Part shown: in pieces, positions 57,770-64,000 of the stretch | How positions within the stretch are numbered: position 1 is the first letter of the stretch | Layout: every line of letters starts with the position of its first letter | Assembly: GCA_963838805.1 (NCBI GenBank) | Contig: CAWISK010000009.1 | Coordinates: 186,001-250,000 of the forward strand | DNA length: 64,000 nt | Reading direction: 5' to 3' | From: CAVRQM01 sp963838805 | Lineage (GTDB): Bacteria > Pseudomonadota > Alphaproteobacteria > Acetobacterales > Acetobacteraceae | Translations under genes and position numbers: made by a program | Notes under the pieces: generated by a model | Seen by the model: the letters and a program-made list of their open reading frames with translations, nothing else | Databases searched by the model: none | Told to the model about the DNA's origin: nothing

Positions 57770-60247
57770 TTGGAAGCAGCTTTGTTTGCACGCCGCGTCG
57801 ACGCGATCCCGGCAGCGGTGCCGGATCCGCGGGTTCTGCTGGCATTGCGCGGCATCGAGAAGTCTTTCGGTTCCACTCGCGCCGTCAAGTCCGTCGATAT
57901 GGCGGTGAGTGCCGGCGAGGTGCTGGGCTTGATGGGCGGCAACGGGGCGGGCAAAAGCACCCTGATGAAGATCGTCGGCGGCTTGATCGCGGCTGACGAG
58001 GGAAACATGGAGATCGGCGGGCGCACCGTCGGCAGCGATCATTCGCCGCGCGATGCCATGCGCAACGGCATTCGGTTCGTGCACCAGGAGCTGTCGCTGT
58101 GTGCGAATTTGCGCATTTACGAAAGCTTCGCGGTCGAAATGCCCGATATCATTAAGGGCCTCTGGTGGCGCTTGCGTGCTCGGAACTTCGCGAAGGCCGC
58201 CCTCGATGACCTCTTTCCGGACAATCGCCTCGATCCGCGAGCCAAGGTCGGCAGCCTTTCGCTTTCCGAGCAACAGATGGTGGAAATCGCCCGCGCGGCC
58301 AGCCATCCCGGCACGAAGCTGCTCATCCTCGACGAACCGACGTCCTCGCTCGGGTCGCACCAGGGCGACCAGTTGCGCACCTACGTCAGGCGGCGGCGCG
58401 AGGATGGTTTGGCGTTCATCTTCATTTCCCACCGGCTTGCCGACACCCTCGATCTTGCCGATCGCATCATCGTGATGCGCAATGGCGCCGTGGCATCGAG
58501 CGGCGCGACCGAGGGCATCGACCAGCGAGAATTGCTGCGCCTGCTGGGTGGTGCCGCCGTCCACAACGCGGCCGGCGCTGCGGCCGGCCGCGAGGGCAGC
58601 CAGCCGCTGATCCGTATCGAGAATGCCGCAATCCCCTCCTTGCGCGGCCTGACGCTGCAGGTGGCGCGCGGTGAGATCGTCGGGCTTGCCGGGCTCGAGG
58701 GCGGCGGCCAACGGGAGTTGCTGCGCGCCATATTCGACCCCCGCGCGAACAACGTCAGGGGCGTAAGGGTGGCGGGCACTACCGCCTTTGTCTCGGGTGA
58801 TCGGGTGAACGAAGGCATTTTCCCTCTGTGGTCAATTGAAGACAATATTGCCATTTCCAGTCTCAATTACTTCAGCCGCTTCGGCCTCGTGTCGCTGCGT
58901 CGGATGCGTGAGGTGAGTGCTGGCTGGTTCGAGCGTTTGCAAGTTCGCGCGCCCAATGCCGCGGCATTGATCACCTCGCTGAGCGGGGGAAACCAGCAGA
59001 AGGTGGTGATCGCGCGTGCCCTTGCCGCTCGCGCCGACATCGTCCTGCTCGACGATCCCACCCGGGGCGTCGATGTCGGAACCAAGGCTGAACTCTACGG
59101 ACTGTTCCGCAACTTTGCCGCGGAAGGTTGCGCCGTGCTTTGGTACTCTACCGACGACGCCGAATTCGTCGAATGCGATCGCACCATTGTCATGCGCGAC
59201 GGTGTCGGCGTCGCTGAGTACCAGCGGCACGAGATTTCGCGCGACGGGCTGATCGCTTCCTCGTTCCAGGCAGTTGACGAGGCAATTGCAAATTCGGGCC
59301 GCAAGCGGCGGACCGACCTGGCCAGCAGGCGCGAGAGCGTGATCCCCACGTCCATCCCTCTGGTCACCTTTGCGGTGATCTTTGGCGCTTGCGTGTTCCT
59401 GAACTCCGACATCCTGTCGCGTTTCGGCATGACCCTGGTGTTCTCGGCCGCCTTCTCGCTCGCCTTCGCGTCGATCAGCCAGCTATTCGTAATTGCGGCC
59501 GGGGACATCGATCTGGGCATCGGACCGTATATCGGGCTGGTCAATGCGATCGCAGCTACCTGGCTGGTGACCGATCCGGGGCTGGCGGTCCTGTGCTTTG
59601 CGGGACTGTTAATAGCCTATCCGCTGCTAGGGATTTTCATTCAGGCCCGCGGCGTGCCGGCGATCATCGTCACGCTTGGCATGTCGTTCGTCTGGCTGGG
59701 GCTGGCGAGTTTGAGGCTGCCACGGGCTGGCGGCGCTGCCCCCGGCTGGCTGATCGGCCTGTTCAGGATTTATCCGGCCCTGCTGCCGCTGCCCGTCTAT
59801 CTCTGCCTGTTTCCTGCGGTCTGCGCCTACCTGGTACTGATGGTCTGGCGCTATGGCGCGGTGCTGCGCGGTTTCGGCGCCAGTCCCCGCGCCATTGAGG
59901 CGGCTGGTTGGTTGACCAAGCTGGCAAAGGCGACGCTTTATGCCTTCGCCGGCATTTTTGCCCTCCTCGCCGGTGTCGTCATCACCGCTAGCACGCGGGG
60001 CGGCGATCCGACAGGTGCGACCTCGATCACCCTGCTGTCGGTCGCCGCAGTCGTTCTCGGCGGCGCGTCTTTTTCGGGGGGGGTTGTGGCGCCGATTGGC
60101 GCCCTGTTCGGGGTACTGACGCTGGTGCTGGTTGGCACGCTGCTGTCGCAGCTAGGCGTTGACGGTGTCTATCTCGCCATGGTGCAGGGCATGATGCTGC
60201 TTGGCGTCGTCGGCATGCGTACGCTGCTCGTCAGGAGGCCGGCATGA
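57770..60247 (+). CDS. Fused sugar ABC transporter: double ATPase domain joined to permease
   Basis: A protein of 825 residues. Residues 1-500 are RbsA-like: first ABC module with Walker A GGNGAGKST, signature LSLSEQQMVEIAR and Walker B LLILDEPTSSL; second module with the usual degenerate Walker A (GLAGLEGGGQRELL), signature LSGGNQQKVVIARAL and Walker B VLLDDPTRGVDVG, where the catalytic Glu is Asp. Residues from about 525 to the end form an RbsC-like permease with eight or more helices (FVIAAGDIDLGIGPYIGL, VVLGGASFSGG). No stop or frame change separates them. The TTG start follows GAGGAAG. The ATPase and permease are normally separate proteins. Confidence 0.9.
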   Translation: MEAALFARRVDAIPAAVPDPRVLLALRGIEKSFGSTRAVKSVDMAVSAGEVLGLMGGNGAGKSTLMKIVGGLIAADEGNMEIGGRTVGSDHSPRDAMRNGIRFVHQELSLCANLRIYESFAVEMPDIIKGLWWRLRARNFAKAALDDLFPDNRLDPRAKVGSLSLSEQQMVEIARAASHPGTKLLILDEPTSSLGSHQGDQLRTYVRRRREDGLAFIFISHRLADTLDLADRIIVMRNGAVASSGATEGIDQRELLRLLGGAAVHNAAGAAAGREGSQPLIRIENAAIPSLRGLTLQVARGEIVGLAGLEGGGQRELLRAIFDPRANNVRGVRVAGTTAFVSGDRVNEGIFPLWSIEDNIAISSLNYFSRFGLVSLRRMREVSAGWFERLQVRAPNAAALITSLSGGNQQKVVIARALAARADIVLLDDPTRGVDVGTKAELYGLFRNFAAEGCAVLWYSTDDAEFVECDRTIVMRDGVGVAEYQRHEISRDGLIASSFQAVDEAIANSGRKRRTDLASRRESVIPTSIPLVTFAVIFGACVFLNSDILSRFGMTLVFSAAFSLAFASISQLFVIAAGDIDLGIGPYIGLVNAIAATWLVTDPGLAVLCFAGLLIAYPLLGIFIQARGVPAIIVTLGMSFVWLGLASLRLPRAGGAAPGWLIGLFRIYPALLPLPVYLCLFPAVCAYLVLMVWRYGAVLRGFGASPRAIEAAGWLTKLAKATLYAFAGIFALLAGVVITASTRGGDPTGATSITLLSVAAVVLGGASFSGGVVAPIGALFGVLTLVLVGTLLSQLGVDGVYLAMVQGMMLLGVVGMRTLLVRRPA

Positions 60248-61248
60248 GATCGCACCTTCGCCTCATCGAGACGTCCTGGTTCTGGCCGGCGCTGTCGTGT
60301 CTCGCGCTGTTCGCCTTGCTCCTGGTGTTGTCGCCGGTTTTGCGGATCTCGATTTTCACTGCGAATGTTGCGGCGGCCTCCTACCTGGCGCTGGTGGGAC
60401 TGGGACAGATGTTCCCGATCGCCTCCGGCGATGGCGGCGTTGACCTCTCGGTGCCGTTCGTCATGAATTTTTGCGCGCTGCTGGCGGTGCGGCTGGTTGA
60501 CCGCTCGCCCGCGTCGATCTTACTCGTGCTGCTGCTCAGCATATTCTTCGGCATGCTGATCGGCCTGGTCAACGGCGGGGTGGTGGTGACGTTCCGCATT
60601 CCTCCAATAATCGGCACGCTGGCGGTCGGCTACATCGTGCTGACGCTAGTCCAGCTGGTTTCCTCCCAGGGCTCGACGACGTTCGCCGCCGGCAGCTTCA
60701 CCGACTTCATGCGCAGCGACCTCCTTGGCGTGCCGACTCCGTTCTTCATCGTGCTGGTGGCAGTGGTGCTCATGGGGCTGGTGATTCGGCGCAGCACCTA
60801 CGGACGCTCGCTCCTCGCCGTGGGTCAGAGCCGGCAGGCAGCGTATTTTTCCGGCATCAGCGTGAGCGGCACGGTCGCTCTTTCCTATGTCATCTGCGGC
60901 GCGTTTGCGGGCCTGACCGGTGTGCTCCTCTGCGCCTCGGTGGGTAGCGCCGATCTTGAACTCGGCAACCCTTATCTGCTGACCAGCGTCGGAGCGGTGG
61001 TGCTTGGGGGTAATCGCATCGCCGGAGGCACTGCCAGTGCAGTCGGGACTTTAATGGGCGCGTTGCTGCTCACCTTACTGGTGGCGACGGTCACCGTCGC
61101 CGGATTGCCGCTGGAATTTCAGAACATCGCGCGTGGAGTGGCGATCACGTTGGTCCTGGTGCTTGCCAATGCGCCGCAGCGCAAGCGTGCGGGGCTGCAG
61201 TTTTGGCAGCGACTGTTGCCGAACTCGTATCGCCGAGGAGAGATTTAA
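60244..61248 (+). CDS. Sugar ABC transporter permease, RbsC-like
   Basis: An inner-membrane protein of 334 residues with about nine hydrophobic segments. Blocks are GQMFPIASGDGGVDLSVPFV, IPPIIGTLAVGYIVLTLVQL, GRSLLAVGQSRQAAYFSGI and VVLGGNRIAGGT. The ATG overlaps the stop of the fused transporter gene by 4 nt. It probably pairs with the fused permease as a heterodimer. Confidence 0.92.
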   Translation: MRSHLRLIETSWFWPALSCLALFALLLVLSPVLRISIFTANVAAASYLALVGLGQMFPIASGDGGVDLSVPFVMNFCALLAVRLVDRSPASILLVLLLSIFFGMLIGLVNGGVVVTFRIPPIIGTLAVGYIVLTLVQLVSSQGSTTFAAGSFTDFMRSDLLGVPTPFFIVLVAVVLMGLVIRRSTYGRSLLAVGQSRQAAYFSGISVSGTVALSYVICGAFAGLTGVLLCASVGSADLELGNPYLLTSVGAVVLGGNRIAGGTASAVGTLMGALLLTLLVATVTVAGLPLEFQNIARGVAITLVLVLANAPQRKRAGLQFWQRLLPNSYRRGEI

Positions 61249-61250
61249 AC

Positions 61251-62009
61251 ATGAGCGGAAACGCCGGGTCTGGGCTTGGGGGCACGGTCATCGTCGTGAC
61301 CGGCGCTGCCGGTGGGGTCGGCCGGGCGACGGTTGCGCTGCTGACCGCGCGGGGCGCGTCCGTGGTTGCCGAGGACATTTCGCCGGGCGTCACGTCGCTT
61401 GAGGGCGCCGGCGTCGCGATCGTTCTCGGCGACGTTCGTGACCCTGCGACTGGCGCCGCAGCGATCGATCTCGCGATCACCCGTTTCGGGCGGCTCGACG
61501 GGCTCGTCAACAATGCCGCCGTGATCGTTTCCAAAGACATCCTCGAGACCTCGAGCGAGGAGTGGGAGACGGTGATGGGCGTCAACGTGACCGGGGTGTT
61601 CAACCACTGTCGTGCGGCGCTGCCGCACCTGCTTGCACGTGGAGGCGGCTCGATCGTCAACGTCACTTCGATTTCAGGGCTTGTGGGGCTGCCCCAGCAG
61701 GCGGCCTATTGCGCCAGCAAAGGTGCGATCGTTCAGCTCACCAGGCAATTGGCAGTGGCGTATGCCGGGCGCGGCGTCAGGGTGAACTCGGTCGCGCCCG
61801 GCGCCATCGATACTCCGTTTCTCGATCGCCATCTGCAGGCCCAGCCCGATCCCGCCGCGGCGGCTGCCGCGGTGAACGCGTCGCACCCCCTAGGACGCGC
61901 GTCGGCTCCCGCGGAAATCGCCGAGGTCATCTGTTTCCTGCTGTCGGGAGCGGCCTCCTATGTCACGGGGGCAGTGCTCTCAGTCGATGGCGGCTACACG
62001 GCACAGTGA
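61251..62009 (+). CDS. Short-chain dehydrogenase/reductase
   Basis: A protein of 252 residues. Classical SDR motifs are present: TGAAGGVG (cofactor loop), VLGDVRDP, LVNNAAVIV, the catalytic Ser in VTSISG, YCASK (Tyr and Lys), and PGAIDTPF. It ends DGGYTAQ. It probably oxidises the imported sugar or polyol with NAD(P). The start is ATG 61251 (MSGNAGSG), 2 bp after the permease stop. Confidence 0.93.
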   Translation: MSGNAGSGLGGTVIVVTGAAGGVGRATVALLTARGASVVAEDISPGVTSLEGAGVAIVLGDVRDPATGAAAIDLAITRFGRLDGLVNNAAVIVSKDILETSSEEWETVMGVNVTGVFNHCRAALPHLLARGGGSIVNVTSISGLVGLPQQAAYCASKGAIVQLTRQLAVAYAGRGVRVNSVAPGAIDTPFLDRHLQAQPDPAAAAAAVNASHPLGRASAPAEIAEVICFLLSGAASYVTGAVLSVDGGYTAQ

Positions 62010-63011
62010 ATGTCGCGTTCCATGGAAAAGCCCGCCGTTGTGAACGATCTATTTGGACGCGACCGTGACTGGGCCGCGGGAGTGGTCGGCTACCCCGATC
62101 CCGCCGTAGAGGTGCTTGATCCGCGGTTCAACGTTTGCCGAGTTCTTGCTGCGGGAATTGAGCGGCTGTGGACCGGCGGACGATGGCTGGAAGGCCCGGT
62201 GTGGTTCGGTGATGCACGACAGTTGCTGTTCAGCGACCTTCCCAATGACCGCATCTTGCGGTGGTGCGCGCAGACGGGGCAGACGACTATTTTTAGGACG
62301 CCGACGGAATTTACCAACGGCAACGCGCGCGACCGGCAGGGGCGGCTGCTCAGCTGCCGCCAGGGCGACCGCTCCATCGCGCGCACCGAGCATGACGGGA
62401 CGGTCACCGTCCTCATGGATCGTTTCGACGGCAAGCGGCTGAACGGCCCCAACGATATCATCTGCCACCCGGACGGACAGATCTGGTTCACCGATCCTGG
62501 CTACGGCACGCTCTCCGACTACGAAGGGCATCGGGGCGACGCCGAGTTGCCCACACGCATCTATCGCCTCGACCCCGAGAGCGGGGTGGCCATTGTCGCC
62601 GATGAGAGCCTGCGGCGGCCAAATGGATTGTGCTTTTCGGGCGATCTGCGGCGCCTCTACGCCGTGGATACCGGGTGTACGGACGATCCCGGCCACAGCC
62701 GGCAGATCCAGGTATTTGATGTCGCTGACAGCGGCCGGCTGCGATCGCGCCGCGATTTCTGCGACATGGCGCCTGGCCGGAGCGACGGCATACGCTGCGA
62801 TAGTGTCGGCAATCTTTGGGCGGCATCGGGGTTCGGAGGCGCGGAAAATGATGGCGTGCACGTCTTTGCACCGGACGGCACTCGCATCGCGCGCATTCAC
62901 CTGCCCGAGCCGTGCGCCAACCTTTGCTTCGGCGGCATCAAGCGCAACCGGCTGTTCATGGTGGCTAGCCAGTCTCTCTATTCCATATTTGTGGACGTTG
63001 CAGGGTTATGA
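62010..63011 (+). CDS. SMP-30/gluconolactonase-family lactonase
   Basis: A six-bladed beta-propeller hydrolase of 333 residues. Family blocks are WLEGPVWFGDARQLLFSD (metal-binding Glu), RLNGPNDIICHPDGQIWFTDPGYG (Asn and Asp ligands), LRRPNGLCFSGDLRRLYAVDT and SDGIRCDSVGNLWAAS. It likely opens a sugar lactone made by the dehydrogenase next door. The ATG directly follows the SDR stop; an inner ATG at 62022 is an alternative. Confidence 0.92.
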   Translation: MSRSMEKPAVVNDLFGRDRDWAAGVVGYPDPAVEVLDPRFNVCRVLAAGIERLWTGGRWLEGPVWFGDARQLLFSDLPNDRILRWCAQTGQTTIFRTPTEFTNGNARDRQGRLLSCRQGDRSIARTEHDGTVTVLMDRFDGKRLNGPNDIICHPDGQIWFTDPGYGTLSDYEGHRGDAELPTRIYRLDPESGVAIVADESLRRPNGLCFSGDLRRLYAVDTGCTDDPGHSRQIQVFDVADSGRLRSRRDFCDMAPGRSDGIRCDSVGNLWAASGFGGAENDGVHVFAPDGTRIARIHLPEPCANLCFGGIKRNRLFMVASQSLYSIFVDVAGL

Positions 63012-63057
63012 AGGCGGTAAGCGATTTGAAAGGGCCCATGGCCGGCATGTTTAGGTG

Positions 63058-63912
63058 ATGACAGTCCCGTGCTCGAACCGATCGGCCGCCGTGGCTGCGC
63101 TGCGGGCGCGCGCCACCAACATTCGCGAGCACGCGCTACGCATGGCGGCGGTGCAGGGACAGGGCTATGTCGGGCAGGCGCTGGGCATCGCCGACGTGCT
63201 GGCCGTGGCTTATTTCGCTGTCTTGCGCTACCGAGCCGATGACCCGCGGTGGGAGGGGAGGGACAGGCTGCTACTGTCGATCGGGCACTACGCCGTCGCG
63301 CTCTACGCCGCGCTGCTCGAAGCTGGAATCCTGCCGCTCGAGGAACGCGACAGCTATGGGTCCGACGATAGCCGACTGCCGATGTCTGGAATGTCCGCCT
63401 GCACACCAGGAATGGAGATCACCGGCGGCTCCCTGGGCCACGGCCTCGCGATCGCGGTCGGCATGTGTCTGGCACTCAAGCGCAAGAAATCGGCGAGCCT
63501 CGTCTACAACCTCCTGTCGGACGGCGAACTAGACGAGGGGGCCACTTGGGAAGCCGCCCTGTCCGCCGCGCATTGGAAACTCGACAATTTGATCGCCATC
63601 GTCAACGTGAACAACCAGCAGGCGGACGGGCCGTCCTCCGCGACCTTGGGATTCGAGCCGCTGGCCAACAAATGGCGCGCCTTCGGCTGGCAGGTGCAAC
63701 GCGTTGACGGCAACGACATTGAGGCCGTGCTGACAGCCTTCGAACGATCCCGGGCCGATACCGCCCCGGCGCCGCGGATTATCATTTGCGACACAGTGAT
63801 GGGGAGGGGCGTGCCGTTCCTGGAGGCGAGGGAAAGAACCCACTTCATTCGCGTCGATGAGGACGAATGGGCCAGCGCAATCGAGGTGCTACGCGCCGGG
63901 GAATGCCCGTGA
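63058..63912 (+). CDS. Transketolase, N-terminal (thiamine diphosphate-binding) subunit
   Basis: A protein of 284 residues matching the first domain of transketolases. The His region is GYVGQALGIADVLAVAYF. The thiamine-diphosphate/metal motif is SDGELDEGATWEAALSAAHW followed by NVNNQQADGPS; the usual first Gly of GDG is Ser. Two-piece transketolases of this size (N and C subunits) occur in sugar catabolic operons. Start ATG 63058, or GTG 63055. It overlaps the next gene. Confidence 0.9.
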   Translation: MTVPCSNRSAAVAALRARATNIREHALRMAAVQGQGYVGQALGIADVLAVAYFAVLRYRADDPRWEGRDRLLLSIGHYAVALYAALLEAGILPLEERDSYGSDDSRLPMSGMSACTPGMEITGGSLGHGLAIAVGMCLALKRKKSASLVYNLLSDGELDEGATWEAALSAAHWKLDNLIAIVNVNNQQADGPSSATLGFEPLANKWRAFGWQVQRVDGNDIEAVLTAFERSRADTAPAPRIIICDTVMGRGVPFLEARERTHFIRVDEDEWASAIEVLRAGECP

Positions 63913-64000
63913 CGGCCCAACGCCTCAAGACCAGCGCCATGATCGCCTCGATCGCCGCCGAGGGGCAGCGGACCGCATCGGCGCCGTTCGGTCATGCCCT
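63909..64000 (+). CDS. Transketolase, C-terminal subunit (cut by window end)
   Basis: The 30 codons in the window read TAQRLKTSAMIASIAAEGQ and TASAPFGHA, typical of the start of the transketolase C-terminal (pyrimidine-binding) subunit. GTG 63909 overlaps the stop of the N subunit and has GGGGA at good spacing; ATG 63903 in the same frame is an alternative. The gene continues past 64000. Confidence 0.8.
   Translation, partial: MTAQRLKTSAMIASIAAEGQRTASAPFGHA

Overview
The window reads as a chromosomal segment of a high-GC alphaproteobacterium, most likely from the Acetobacteraceae/Rhodospirillales side. This is an inference from gene content and order, not from a marker-gene tree. Signs are the tig-clpP-clpX-lon cluster, one nuoA-N operon running into birA-coaX-rnj-DUF1467-proS, and many ABC systems for sugars and branched-chain amino acids.

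Layout. 1-1.2 kb: end of a peptide-type ABC ATPase, then tRNA-Leu. 1.4-7.7 kb: trigger factor, ClpP, ClpX and Lon, then tRNA-Val. 7.9-10.3 kb: a methyltransferase remnant, a small secreted protein, an FkbM methyltransferase, a DUF4864 protein and tRNA-Asp. 10.4-30.1 kb: the complete complex I operon, continuing with biotin ligase, type III pantothenate kinase, RNase J, a DUF1467 membrane protein and prolyl-tRNA synthetase. 30.2-48.5 kb: metabolic genes. These include an oxidoreductase with an SBP/permease pair that lacks an ATPase, a methyltransferase, a ribose-type sugar ABC operon with two tandem binding proteins, an amidase, a 3-hydroxyisobutyrate-dehydrogenase-like enzyme, and a livK/livHMGF system with a flavin reductase and a CsbD protein.

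48.8-56.6 kb is a degraded island just downstream of tRNA-Gly. It holds an IS5-type element, the 3' end of what looks like a helicase gene, a two-component system, a decapitated LysR gene, an IS3-family element whose orfB is split by a group II intron, and a piece of trbG (conjugation). 56.6-64 kb is a sugar-type catabolic operon: Tat-exported binding protein, an ABC ATPase fused to a permease, a second permease, an SDR dehydrogenase, an SMP-30 lactonase and a two-piece transketolase cut by the window end.

A notable technical feature is the series of single-base G/C insertions that break the frames of otherwise well-conserved genes: clpX, nuoG (four sites), nuoL (three sites), a methyltransferase, livK, livG and probably the histidine kinase. 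Most lengthen a short G or C run. I read them as sequence or assembly errors rather than true pseudogenes and give corrected gene spans. I found no CRISPR array, no complete defence system and no convincing wholly new system. The most unusual items are the ATPase-permease fusion, the nested IS3/group II intron and the tandem binding proteins separated by a terminator.
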